Of a stretch of DNA of 64,000 bases, positions 45,698 to 53,925 are shown in pieces. Source of the stretch: Pelagibius sp. GTDB lineage: Bacteria; Pseudomonadota; Alphaproteobacteria; Kiloniellales; Kiloniellaceae. The translations under genes were made by a program, and so were the position numbers. A model generated the notes under the pieces. That model was not told the DNA's origin, made no database searches, and saw only the letters and a program-made list of their open reading frames with translations. The stretch spans positions 22,484 through 86,483 of the forward strand of contig NZ_JANQKD010000043.1 in assembly GCF_028281305.1 (NCBI RefSeq), given 5' to 3'. Position 1 is the first letter of the stretch. The number at the start of each line of letters is the position of its first letter.

Positions 45698-46949
45698 CGT
45701 TGACGGCCGGGGCAGCGGCCCGTGCCGCGGCGGGGCTGCCACCGGCGGCGGAGTCTGTTCCACCGGAAGCCGGCGCCGCCTCGACGAAACAGTCGATGGC
45801 AGCCTGGACGCCACCCTTGCCGTGGGGAATGCCGAGGGCCGCCAGACTGGTTTCCACCACGCCCAGGGTGCCCAGCATCATCGGCGCGTTGACATGGCCC
45901 ATATGGGCGATGCGGAAGGCCTTATTGGTGAGGTCGCCGATGCCGATGCCGAGCACTACGCCACAGACCTCCTCCGCATAGCGCAGCAGCGGTGCCGGGT
46001 CATGCCCTTCCAGGCGGACGGTGGTCACCGAGTTCGCCCGCGCCTCCGGAACCAGAACGTTGAAGCTGAGCGCGCCGCCCTCCGCCCAAACCGCAACCGC
46101 ACGCCGTGTCGCTTCGGCGAGGATACGGTGCCGCTCGAAGACCGCCGGCAGCCCTTCGGCGAACAGCAGGTCGAGCGCCTTTCGCAGGCCGAACAGCAGA
46201 TGCTCCGGCGGCGTACCGCAGTACTTGTTGTAGTGGCGCGGCCCCTCGCGCTGGGTCCAGTCCCAGTAGAAGGTGCGCAGATCGGCGGTCTCGTGGGCGG
46301 CGAGCGCCCGCTTGCCGGCGGCCACGAAACTCAGCCCCGGCGGCGTCATCAGCCCTTTCTGAGAGCCGGTCACGCCGACGTCGATCCCCCAGCCATCCAT
46401 GTCGAAGGGCATGGTGGCGAGCGAGGCGATGGCATCGACCATGAAGAGCGCCCCGTGGCCGGCCGCATCGATCGCCCGGCGGACTGCCGGAATGTCGTTG
46501 ACGATGCTGGAGGCGGTGTCCACCTGGACCACCAGGACCGCCTTGATCTCGCCCGCCGTATCGGCCCGCAGCCGTTCCTCCAGGGCGGCGGGATCGACCG
46601 GGTGGCGGTAGCTCGCCGGCATCTCCTCGACGACGATGCCCTGGGAGGCGGCCATTTCGCCCCAGGCCGGCGCGAAGAGGCCGGAGCCCAGGACCAGCAC
46701 GCGGTCGCCGCGCGAGAGCGTGTTGCTGAGGGCCGCTTCCCAGGCGCCATGGCCATTGGCGGCATAGATATAGGTCCGCCCCTCGGTCTTGAAGACGCGG
46801 CGCAGGTCGTCCAGGCAGCTATAGGTCGTATCCAGCAGGGCGCCGGCATAGATCTCGATCGCCGGGCGGTGCATGGCCTGAAGGACCTCGTCCGGCACCG
46901 TCGTGGGGCCCGGAATCGCCAGGAATTCCCGTCCATGTCGCAGAGTCAT
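45684..46949 (-). CDS. Class V aminotransferase (alanine/serine-glyoxylate type)
   Basis: 421 residues. PLP enzyme of fold type I. The opening FLAIPGPTTVPDEVLQAMHRP and the PLP lysine in GVTGSQKGLMTPPGLSFVA are typical of alanine-glyoxylate/serine-glyoxylate aminotransferases; the Arg near GHVNAPMMLGTLG binds substrate carboxylate. An Ala/Gly/Pro-rich tail of about 30 residues follows (SGGTDSAAGGSPAAARAAAPA), probably unstructured. The ATG at 46949 is chosen because it lies just before the conserved domain; an in-frame extension upstream has no homologous look. It is co-directional with the amino-acid oxidase gene (109-base gap), suggesting joint amino-acid breakdown. Confidence 0.9.
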   Translation of the reverse strand: MTLRHGREFLAIPGPTTVPDEVLQAMHRPAIEIYAGALLDTTYSCLDDLRRVFKTEGRTYIYAANGHGAWEAALSNTLSRGDRVLVLGSGLFAPAWGEMAASQGIVVEEMPASYRHPVDPAALEERLRADTAGEIKAVLVVQVDTASSIVNDIPAVRRAIDAAGHGALFMVDAIASLATMPFDMDGWGIDVGVTGSQKGLMTPPGLSFVAAGKRALAAHETADLRTFYWDWTQREGPRHYNKYCGTPPEHLLFGLRKALDLLFAEGLPAVFERHRILAEATRRAVAVWAEGGALSFNVLVPEARANSVTTVRLEGHDPAPLLRYAEEVCGVVLGIGIGDLTNKAFRIAHMGHVNAPMMLGTLGVVETSLAALGIPHGKGGVQAAIDCFVEAAPASGGTDSAAGGSPAAARAAAPAVNAPGE

Positions 46950-47058
46950 CGCGCGAAATCTCGTCTTTGCGGTGGCAGCGGCGGAAGGGAGCCTAAGCGC
47001 CCTGCGGCAGAGGGGCAAGCCCGTCGCAGGCGGCCCGGATCCCGCGATGGCCGCGCGG

Positions 47059-48360
47059 TCACGCCGTGCCGGTAAAGCGCTCGTAGCGGAAGGGGGCCGG
47101 ATCGACAAGGGTCGGGCGGCCCGTGGCCAGCTGTGCCGCCAGATGGCCGACCCCGGGACCGAGCCCGAAGCCGTGGCCGGAAAGCCCGGTCGCGACCACC
47201 AGCCCCGGCAGCGACGGGGCCGGGCCGATGACCGGGATCTCGTCGGGCATGACATCGATCATGCCGCCCCAGCGCTCCACTGGCTTCACCTCGGCAAGCT
47301 GCGGGTAGAGTCTCTTCGCGGCCTGCAGGACGTCGTCGAGAAGCCGGTGGTCCGGCGCCGGATCGAAGACGCGGACCGCCTCGAAGGGAGTCACCTGGTC
47401 GCCCTGCCAGCGGTGCCGGCCGAGCGGGCCGAAATAGGCCCGCCCCAGGCGCAGCTTCAGGATGCGCAGACAGGCCTTCAGGATCGGCGTGAAAGCGCGG
47501 AAGTGCGCGATGGCGGCGGGAACGATGTCTAAGCGCGCGGCCCCGGCCCGTGCCACGGTATAGCCGCCGTCCAGGCGGCGGCGCAGCGCGGCTCCTTTGG
47601 CCCCCAGGGTGCTGTCGGAAATCAGCGGGGCCGGCGTCGTGCGCTGCGCCGAGGACTGCACGGCAAGCTGCGGCAGGGCAAGACCCAGGTTCTCCAGAAA
47701 CGGTCGCGACCACACGCCGCCGGCCAGCACGACGGCCTCGCAGGCGATGGCGCCGTGCTCGGTCACCACCGCGGCGATCCGGCCGCCGGCGGTCTCCAAG
47801 GTGCGCACGGCCGTACCCTCGAAGATTTCGGCACCGGCATCCGCCGCCAGCCGCGCCATGGCCGGGACCGCGAGTATGGGCTCCGCGTAGATGTCGCTGG
47901 GCGTGTGCAGGCCGCCGACGAAAGGCGCGTCGGACTGACCCAGCAGTGCGTCTACGTCCGCGCGGCTCAGCACGCGCGTATCGAGCTGAAAATCCTCGGC
48001 CTGCTCCAGCCAGGCCGCGTGACGGGCAAGCGCCTCCTCGTTCTCCGCAAGGTAGGTGGAACCGCCGCCGCGCAACCCGATGTCGGTCTCAAGCCGTGCA
48101 CCGATCCGGTGCCAGAGCTGCTGGCTTTCGATCATCAGCGGCAGTTCGCGCAGGTCGCGGCCCTGCTTGCGGATCCAGCCCCAGTTGCGCGACGACTGCT
48201 CGCCGGCGATGCGCCCCTTCTCGCAGAGCACCACCGGCACACCCCACTCAGCCAGTGCGAGCGCCGCAGTCACGCCGGCAACGCCGCCACCGATCACAAC
48301 GACACTGGCCCGCTTCGGCAGCGGGCGCTCGGGGGACTGGGCGAAGGCAGGCGTCACCAA
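47059..48360 (-). CDS. FAD-dependent amino-acid oxidase/dehydrogenase (DAO family)
   Basis: 433 residues. N-terminal FAD-binding VVVIGGGVAGVTAALALAEWGVPVVLCEKG, then the SSRNWGWIRKQGRD segment and the C-terminal FAD motif VVATGLSGHGFGLGPGVGHLAAQL. It belongs to the DAO fold that includes glycine oxidase, DadA and related enzymes acting on small amines. There is no signal peptide, so oxidation is cytoplasmic or membrane-associated. Exact substrate unknown. The start is a TTG at 48360 or the GTG three bases later; AAGAGG lies upstream of both. It probably forms an operon with the class V aminotransferase. Confidence 0.88.
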   Translation of the reverse strand: MVTPAFAQSPERPLPKRASVVVIGGGVAGVTAALALAEWGVPVVLCEKGRIAGEQSSRNWGWIRKQGRDLRELPLMIESQQLWHRIGARLETDIGLRGGGSTYLAENEEALARHAAWLEQAEDFQLDTRVLSRADVDALLGQSDAPFVGGLHTPSDIYAEPILAVPAMARLAADAGAEIFEGTAVRTLETAGGRIAAVVTEHGAIACEAVVLAGGVWSRPFLENLGLALPQLAVQSSAQRTTPAPLISDSTLGAKGAALRRRLDGGYTVARAGAARLDIVPAAIAHFRAFTPILKACLRILKLRLGRAYFGPLGRHRWQGDQVTPFEAVRVFDPAPDHRLLDDVLQAAKRLYPQLAEVKPVERWGGMIDVMPDEIPVIGPAPSLPGLVVATGLSGHGFGLGPGVGHLAAQLATGRPTLVDPAPFRYERFTGTA

Positions 48361-48698
48361 ATGGCCTCTTGCGTGTTGTTACCGGAGCCCGGCGTTGCCG
48401 GAACTGGGGACCAGGGCAGCAGCCGGATCCTTCGCAGTCGCTGATCCTGCCGACACTAGCCGTCGGCCTGGGCACCTGCCAAGGGCCTGGGCGCCTGCCA
48501 AGGCCCGCGGCAAGCACGCCGCCCCTTGAGTTTCGGGGCCGCCGCTCTTACCCTGGCTGGGTTGGCAGCGCCCCTGCCTCCCCCCTCCCACCGGGAAAGC
48601 ATTCGACATGCAGGGCGACGACCTCATGGACCCCAATCCGTTCGAGCCTGCGCACAATGGAGGGACTGCGGAGACCGCTCGTATCAGGAGGGTATCGC
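48361..48698. other. Intergenic region between divergent genes, with a 19-bp duplication
   Basis: 338 bases with no supported gene. It holds a 19-bp tandem duplication at 48466-48503 (GCCTGGGC(A/G)CCTGCCAAGG twice, one mismatch), and an AGGAGG ribosome site at 48686-48692 serving the DnaB-like gene. Other promoters cannot be placed. Confidence 0.6.
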
Positions 48699-49412
48699 AT
48701 GAGACTGTCTGCTCCCATCTTCAGACTGAAACGACAGGCCAGGCTGCTGGCGCGCGAAGCCGGGCTGCCGCTGCACGCAGCCTTGGACCGGATCGCAGGC
48801 GACGAAGGCTTCCGGAGTTGGAGCCACCTGGCCGCCCGCTTCTCTGAGCGGTCGACGGCCAGCACCATCCTGGCGGAGCTGAAACCGGGCGACCTGATGC
48901 TTCTGGCCGCGCGCCCCGGCCAGGGAAAAACACTGCTGGGATTGGCACTCGCGGTGGAGGCGGCCAGGGCCGGGCGCCCGGGGTTCTTCTTCACCCTCGA
49001 CTGGAGCGAGGGGGACGTCCTGCAGCACCTTCGAAGCATCGGGACCGATCCGAAAAGCCTCGGAGGCTCTTTCGTCCTCGACACCTCCGACGACATCCGC
49101 GCCGATCACATCACCGCATGCCTGGGCGGGGCGCCGCGTGGCGGCCTGGCCGTGGTCGACTATCTCCAGCTTCTCGACCAGCGGCGCTGCAACCCCGAGC
49201 TCGGCGCACAGATGACAGCGCTGAGCGCCTTCGCGCGGGCCAGCGGATCGATCCTGGTGATGATCTCCCAGATCGACCGCCGCTTCGATCTCCAGGCGAA
49301 GGCGCTGCCCGATCTCTCGGACGTACGCCTGCCCAATCCGCTCGATCTCGGGCTTTTCACCAAGTCCTGTTTCCTTCACGACGGTGCGGTGCGGCTGGAG
49401 GCCGTTGCCTGA
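48699..49412 (+). CDS. Stand-alone DnaB-like RecA-fold ATPase
   Basis: 237 residues. The first 45 form a small helical motif (LKRQARLLAREAGLPLHAAL, then IAGDEGFRSWSHLAARF) of a kind seen before several ATPases and toxins. The rest is a RecA-like core related to the C-terminal domain of replicative helicase DnaB: Walker A LLAARPGQGKT, the FFFTLDWSEGDVLQHL region, Walker B GLAVVDYLQLLDQ (the DnaB DYLQL motif) and ILVMISQIDRRF. It is far shorter than DnaB (about 450-500), with no primase-binding N-terminal domain. A strong AGGAGG fixes the start. No phage, plasmid or defence gene is adjacent. Role unknown. Confidence 0.82.
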   Translation: MRLSAPIFRLKRQARLLAREAGLPLHAALDRIAGDEGFRSWSHLAARFSERSTASTILAELKPGDLMLLAARPGQGKTLLGLALAVEAARAGRPGFFFTLDWSEGDVLQHLRSIGTDPKSLGGSFVLDTSDDIRADHITACLGGAPRGGLAVVDYLQLLDQRRCNPELGAQMTALSAFARASGSILVMISQIDRRFDLQAKALPDLSDVRLPNPLDLGLFTKSCFLHDGAVRLEAVA

Positions 49413-49440
49413 GGGCGGCCGATCAGGGCAAGAGGCCGTT

Positions 49441-50646
49441 TCACAACACTTCGCGGGTACGCTTCTGCCGGGCAAGGCCATGGGCCCACCAGGCGCAGAG
49501 CAGGCCCAGGAACGAAGTTGCGAACATCAGCCCCAGCAGCGCCATCGCGCCGCTCTGCTCGGTGACGACGATACCTGCCGTCCAAGTCAGAAGGGCGCCG
49601 GCCCCCATGGTCAGAGCCCCGGCGAGGCCGGAGGCGGTGCCCGCCAGGTCGGTGCGAACCGACATCGCGCCGACGTTGCTGCTGGGCATCGTGATGCCGT
49701 TGCCGATACCGACGAAGACGGTGGCGCCGAAGAGGGCAAGCTCGTGCACCACCCCGCCGGAAAAGAGCAGCAGCCCGGCGGCCAGGCCGGAACAGGCGAC
49801 GATGCGCCCCGCCAGCATCATCGTCTCAAGTTCGAAACCCTTGGCGAGGCGGGCCGCGGCAAAGCTGCCGAGAACGAACCCGCCGGTGATGGACCCGACG
49901 TAAAGGCCCAGCATGCCGGGCGAGACCTGGAACAGAGCGGTGGCAACCAGAGGCGCGCCGGCAATGAAGGCAAAGAAGGCGCCGGTTGAAAACGCCATAC
50001 AGCCGGCGTAACCCCAGAAACGCCCGGACCGCAGCAGAAGCGGGTAGGAGCGGATCTGGGCGCCGAAGGTCTGCGAAGGCGATGCGTTGGTCTCCCCCAG
50101 ATCGACCCAGGTCAGGCCGAAGAGGGCGACCCCCATCAGGGCGAAGGCGAGAAAGCTGGAGCGCCAGCCGAAGAGCTCGTCGAGCGCGCCGCCCACCATC
50201 GGCCCCAGCATCGGCGCCACCGCCATGGCCATGGCAATGGTGCCGAGCATGCCGGCCGCCTCTTTCGGGGGGACCATGTCCCGCACGACCACGCGCGACA
50301 GCGCACCGCCGGCGACGATGGCAGCCTGAAGCAGCCTGAAGAACAGGAACACCCAGACGTCCTCCGCCATCAGGCACCCCAGCGACGCCAGCGCGAAGAG
50401 AGCGATCGCCCAAAGCAACACGGGCCGGCGGCCGTAGCGGTCCGACAGCGGCCCGATCACGATCTGCAGGACCGCCGTCACCGCCAGATAGCCCGCAATC
50501 GCGAGGCTGACCAGGGTGTAATCGGCGTCAAGATCGGCGGCAATGTTGACGAGCGAGGGAACGAACATGTTGAGCGAGAGGATCGAGACGCCGGTCAGCA
50601 GAATCAGCGTCAGCATCCTGGGCGGCGTTCGGTCAGCGGGGGCCAT
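49441..50646 (-). CDS. Bcr/CflA-family multidrug efflux MFS transporter
   Basis: 401 residues with twelve membrane segments. The DHA1-type motif A appears as IGPLSDRYGRRPVLLWAIALF, and motif C-like Gly/Pro pattern as AVAPMLGPMVGGALDELFGWR, both characteristic of the Bcr/CflA drug-resistance branch. It should export drugs or peptides by proton antiport. Only 27 bases upstream of its ATG lies an intrinsic terminator on the same strand, preceded by another stem-loop, so expression may be controlled by premature termination. Confidence 0.93.
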   Translation of the reverse strand: MAPADRTPPRMLTLILLTGVSILSLNMFVPSLVNIAADLDADYTLVSLAIAGYLAVTAVLQIVIGPLSDRYGRRPVLLWAIALFALASLGCLMAEDVWVFLFFRLLQAAIVAGGALSRVVVRDMVPPKEAAGMLGTIAMAMAVAPMLGPMVGGALDELFGWRSSFLAFALMGVALFGLTWVDLGETNASPSQTFGAQIRSYPLLLRSGRFWGYAGCMAFSTGAFFAFIAGAPLVATALFQVSPGMLGLYVGSITGGFVLGSFAAARLAKGFELETMMLAGRIVACSGLAAGLLLFSGGVVHELALFGATVFVGIGNGITMPSSNVGAMSVRTDLAGTASGLAGALTMGAGALLTWTAGIVVTEQSGAMALLGLMFATSFLGLLCAWWAHGLARQKRTREVL

Positions 50647-50673
50647 CTTTGCAACCTTTTGAAATACAGAAAC

Positions 50674-50700
50674 AAAAAAGCCCCCGAACCGGTCGGGGGC
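50674..50700 (-). terminator. Intrinsic terminator in the leader of the Bcr/CflA gene
   Basis: On the minus strand GCCCCCGA pairs with TCGGGGGC (8 bp, five-base loop) and is followed by six T residues. There is no minus-strand gene upstream that it would end, and the efflux gene begins 27 bases later, which suggests attenuation. Confidence 0.82.
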
Positions 50701-50717
50701 GCGTCACGTCGTGATCC

Positions 50718-50736
50718 GGAAGCGGTTACCGCTTCC
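50718..50736. promoter_or_regulatory. Perfect dyad upstream of the terminator
   Basis: GGAAGCGGT-T-ACCGCTTCC is a perfect 9-1-9 inverted repeat 18 bases upstream (minus strand) of the terminator stem. It may be an RNA hairpin of the leader or an operator. Confidence 0.6.
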
Positions 50737-50852
50737 CGCGCCTTCGCCTCGCTACGATGTCAGAGCTGAAGCTGGTGTTGGTGCTGATCACGATGGTTCT
50801 CTGTCTGGATGGCGGCTGCGCCCGGATCGCTCGAGCGCCCCGGACCGGTCGA

Positions 50853-50881
50853 ACGCTATGGCTCATAACCTTACTTGTCAA
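50853..50881 (-). promoter_or_regulatory. Candidate promoter for the efflux gene leader
   Basis: A perfect -35 hexamer TTGACA (50876-50881, minus strand) is followed after 17 bases by TAGCGT (50853-50858), a weak -10. This would give a leader RNA of about 200 bases that runs through the dyad and the terminator into the Bcr/CflA gene. The rest of 50647-51046 shows no supported gene. Confidence 0.45.
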
Positions 50882-51046
50882 TGACAGCACCCGGAAGGAG
50901 CCGACCCAGCGAAAGCCAGCTTCGCCCGCAATGCCGATTTTCGCCCGAAGCGCATTGTCGGTTAGACTGACACCTCAGCGGCCTGGACGGATCGCGAAAC
51001 CAGAACCGCTCGATAGGCCAAAGGCACAGAAAGCGAGGCGCTGGGC

Positions 51047-51598
51047 ATGCGTAAGGTTTTGAAGGTCCTTCACTCGCTGGCCGCCTGCGGGCTGATCGGC
51101 GGGCTCGGCTGCTACATGATCCTGCTCGCCATGGCGCCGCAGGACACGCCTGCCGCCTACGCGGATCTGCGGCAGTCGATTGCGGCGATCGGCACCTACG
51201 TTCTGCTGCCCTCAGTGGCCATTGCGCTGGTCTCCGGCCTGGTTTCCATGGCCACACACCATCCGTTCCTGAACAAGGGATGGGCCCTGGTCAAGGCGGC
51301 GATGGGCATCTTCATGTTAAAGGGCGTGCTGACGGTAATCGGCGCGAAGGCCGACTACGCCGCTGTCGTCTCCCGAAAGATCGCAAGCGGTGAGTCCGCA
51401 CCGGAGGTTCTTGACGCAGCACTTGCCCAGGAATGGCTGGCCCTTGGTGTTGTCATGGCGCTCTCGGTCGCCAATGTCGTCCTGGGAGTCTGGCGTCCGC
51501 GGTTCATGCCGCGCTCGCAGACCGAGGCGAAGCCCAAGGCGGCGCCAGACGTTTATGCCGCTCACGCAGACAGCGGGCGCAGCCGTCCGGCGGCTTAA
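51047..51598 (+). CDS. Small integral membrane protein (DUF2269-like)
   Basis: 183 residues with about four membrane segments (e.g. VLHSLAACGLIGGLGCYMILLAM, YVLLPSVAIALVSGLVSMATHH, EWLALGVVMALSVANVVLGVWR). The His in the first helix and the HHPFLNKGWALVKAAMGIFM segment resemble predicted DUF2269-type membrane proteins, which have no defined function. A polar tail follows (TEAKPKAAPDVYAAHADSGR). A GAGG site lies 13 bases before the ATG. It stands alone between the efflux leader and phnM. Confidence 0.75.
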   Translation: MRKVLKVLHSLAACGLIGGLGCYMILLAMAPQDTPAAYADLRQSIAAIGTYVLLPSVAIALVSGLVSMATHHPFLNKGWALVKAAMGIFMLKGVLTVIGAKADYAAVVSRKIASGESAPEVLDAALAQEWLALGVVMALSVANVVLGVWRPRFMPRSQTEAKPKAAPDVYAAHADSGRSRPAA

Positions 51599-51813
51599 GG
51601 CGGATGGTGTTTGGACGAAAACACTTTCGTATCTGAGTCTGAACACCTGAATCCGCTCTACGCCCAAGAACCAGAGCAGACCCAAGCCGTTCGACGATGG
51701 AGGCCTGCCCGAGCCGGACGCTTCCCTTCCACTTAAGGCTGGGATATACCCCCGGGGCGCGCCGCCAGGAGGCGGCGGACGTTGCACTTCTGTGACATCT
51801 TGCGGGGAAGACC

Positions 51814-52950
51814 ATGAGCACGGCAGTTAGCCTTTCGGGGGGGCAGGTGCTGACGTCCCAAGGTCGTTTCGAGGTCGCCGACCTGCACATTGCCGACGAC
51901 CGGATCGCGGACTCGCCGGCCGCCGATCCGCTGCGCATCGATTGCCGCGGATACTGGGTGTTGCCCGGCATTGTCGACGTCCACGGCGACGCCTTCGAAC
52001 TCGAACTGCATCCGCGCCCGGGCGTCGACATCGCTTTCCCGATCGCCATGGCCTCGGTCGACCGCCAACTGCTTGCCAACGGGATCGTCACCGCTTTCCA
52101 CGGCCTGACGGTTTCCTGGGAGCCGGGCGCGCGCAGCCTGGACGCCGGACGCCGCTTCATGGAAGGGCTCCAGGCTCTGCGTCCGCGCCTGACGGCGGAT
52201 CACCGTGTCCAGTTGCGCTGGGAGACCTTCGCCCACGACGCCATCGACGACGTCGCCGCCTGGCTCGCCCAGCAGCCGACGCCGGCGGTCGCCTTCAACG
52301 ACCACACGACGGCGACCATGGAAAAGGTGAAAGCCGGCAACCACCAGAAGCTCGGCCAGTGGGCACAGCGCGCCGGCGTCACCGTGGAAGAGTACCTGGC
52401 CGAGGTCGACAGTGTCGGTCAGCGGGCGCCGGAGGTTCCGGCCAAGATCCGCAAGGTGGCGGACCTGGCAGGCCGGCACGGCGCCGTCATGCTGTCTCAT
52501 GACGAGCGCTCCCGCGGCGAGCGGACCGTCCACCGCGGTCTCGGCATGACGGTCTGCGAGTTTCCGCTGGCGCCCGAGGTGGCGGCAGACGCCATCACCA
52601 ATGGGGAACACGTCATCCTGGGTGGCCCCAACGTCATTCGCGGCGGCAGCCATACCGGTGCGCTGTCAGCCGAGGATGCGATCCGCGACGGACTCTGCAG
52701 CGTACTGGCCTCCGATTACTACTATCCCAGCCTGCTGCACGCCGCCGAACGCCTCGTCGACCGCGGCGTGCTGCCCTTGAAGGACGCCTGGAGCCTTGTC
52801 TCCCGCAACCCGGCGGCGGCCATGGGATTGCAGGACCGTGGAACCCTCGACGCCGGCCACCGCGCCGATGTCGTCGTCATCGATGGCTCCGGTCCCTGGC
52901 GCCTCGTCCACACCATTGCCGGCGGCCAGGTGATCAGTCTCGGCCGGTGA
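51814..52950 (+). CDS. phnM: PhnM: alpha-D-ribose 1-methylphosphonate 5-triphosphate diphosphatase
   Basis: 378 residues of the amidohydrolase superfamily. The metal motif is VDVHGDAFE early in the chain, and the second half matches PhnM strongly: LSHDERSRGERTVHRGLGMT, VILGGPNVIRGGSHTG, CSVLASDYYYPSLLHAA and NPAAAMGLQDRGTLDAGHRA. In C-P lyase systems this enzyme releases pyrophosphate from the triphosphate-ribose phosphonate intermediate. None of the other phn genes is in the window, so it may work with a distant operon or on another nucleotide-like substrate. Confidence 0.9.
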   Translation: MSTAVSLSGGQVLTSQGRFEVADLHIADDRIADSPAADPLRIDCRGYWVLPGIVDVHGDAFELELHPRPGVDIAFPIAMASVDRQLLANGIVTAFHGLTVSWEPGARSLDAGRRFMEGLQALRPRLTADHRVQLRWETFAHDAIDDVAAWLAQQPTPAVAFNDHTTATMEKVKAGNHQKLGQWAQRAGVTVEEYLAEVDSVGQRAPEVPAKIRKVADLAGRHGAVMLSHDERSRGERTVHRGLGMTVCEFPLAPEVAADAITNGEHVILGGPNVIRGGSHTGALSAEDAIRDGLCSVLASDYYYPSLLHAAERLVDRGVLPLKDAWSLVSRNPAAAMGLQDRGTLDAGHRADVVVIDGSGPWRLVHTIAGGQVISLGR

Positions 52951-53275
52951 CGCGCTGTCCGCGGAGATCCCTGTGCGAGCGTACTTCGCTGGCATACGGA
53001 TACCGTGGGCCGTCCGAGCAGCTTGCAGCTTACGACCGCTTTGAGCCCGCCTCGGCGGATACTGCAGCATGAAGGAAGGCCGGATTTGAAGAAGCGTCCT
53101 GCGACCGCAGCGTGGCGTCTCGTTCAAGCCCAAATCTGCACTCCCGGACGTCCCGATGGCCTTGCCTGTCGCCTCCGCGGTGACGCTCGACAAGGCCGTC
53201 ACATTGTACGGCACGTGGTTTCAGCTTGACGATATGTGCGCAGCGCACATAATGGCCGCCGATGCCGGGAAACCC
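52951..53275. other. Intergenic region holding the operator-promoter of the GNAT gene
   Basis: 325 bases. The first 270 show no gene and no clear signal. The last 50 hold the promoter and operator described at 53226-53253. Confidence 0.6.
53226..53253 (+). promoter_or_regulatory. Promoter with embedded MarR operator, GNAT gene
   Basis: -35 TTGACG (53226-53231), 16-base spacer, -10 CATAAT (53248-53253). The spacer is filled by the palindrome TATGTGCG-CAG-CGCACATA (53233-53251), a perfect 8-3-8 dyad that slightly overlaps the -10. The same arrangement recurs before the DUF3237 and marR genes, so repressor binding should block RNA polymerase. Confidence 0.8.
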
Positions 53276-53842
53276 ATGACAGATTATGAAACCAAAGCCC
53301 TCGATGCGGACACCTGGCCGGACTTCGCGCGCCTGGCCGAGGCGAATAACGGTGTCTGGGGCGGCTGCTGGTGCATGTGGTATCACGGTAAGGACGAAAG
53401 CCCCGACGACTCTCCGGCGGGAAAGCGCAAAGCGAAGGAATGCCGTGTTCGAGAAGGACGGGCGCATGCCGCGCTGGTCTTCCATGGTGAGGACTGCGTT
53501 GGCTGGTGCCAGTTCGGATCACCGGACGAGCTCCCACGCATTCATAACCAGCGTGCCTATCTGGAGACCGATCCGATACTGCCCGACTGGCGGATCACCT
53601 GCTTCTTTTCCGGCAAGGGCCATCGCCGCGCCGGCGTGGCGTCCGCCGCGCTTTACGGTGCGATCGAGCAGATCAGGAAGCTGGGCGGCGGGCGCATCGA
53701 AGGATACCCGGAAGACATCGAAGGCCGGAAGGCTTCGCCGGCATTCCTGTTCAACGGGGCGCTCTCGACCTTCGAGCGTCTCGGCTTCGAGCGATCACGG
53801 AAGATCGGCAAGCATAAGTGGGTGGTGACCCTGACCGTGTAA
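53276..53842 (+). CDS. GNAT-family N-acetyltransferase in a MarR regulon
   Basis: 188 residues from the ATG at 53276, the first after the promoter; an upstream in-frame ATG lies before the -35 and is rejected. It begins with the conserved NNGVWGGCWCMWYHG segment (Cys31, Cys33), typical of a GNAT subgroup. The acetyl-CoA binding region is CFFSGKGHRRAGVASAALYGAIEQI (the Q/RxxGxG/A pattern as GHRRAGVA), and the C-terminus is LFNGALSTFERLGFERSRKIGKHKWVVTLTV. The acceptor is unknown; detoxification of a small amine or drug is plausible because a MarR operator controls it. Confidence 0.9.
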   Translation: MTDYETKALDADTWPDFARLAEANNGVWGGCWCMWYHGKDESPDDSPAGKRKAKECRVREGRAHAALVFHGEDCVGWCQFGSPDELPRIHNQRAYLETDPILPDWRITCFFSGKGHRRAGVASAALYGAIEQIRKLGGGRIEGYPEDIEGRKASPAFLFNGALSTFERLGFERSRKIGKHKWVVTLTV

Positions 53843-53925
53843 CGGTCCTCTGCGCGGCTTTTCGGTCAGGGCTTCGGTCCGTGACCCATCATCCCGGGCG
53901 CGCCGATCACGACCCGCGCCACAGA

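Noticed and set aside
47550..48690. In-frame extension upstream of the DnaB-like gene
   Set aside because: It is antisense to the amino-acid oxidase, Arg/Pro-rich, and a strong AGGAGG with ATG at 48699 marks the true start.
50757..51062. Plus-strand frame beginning MSELKLVLVLITMVLCL, like a leader peptide or lipoprotein signal
   Set aside because: The hydrophobic start is short, the rest is Arg/Pro-rich with no domain, and there is no ribosome site; the region is better explained as the minus-strand leader of the efflux gene.
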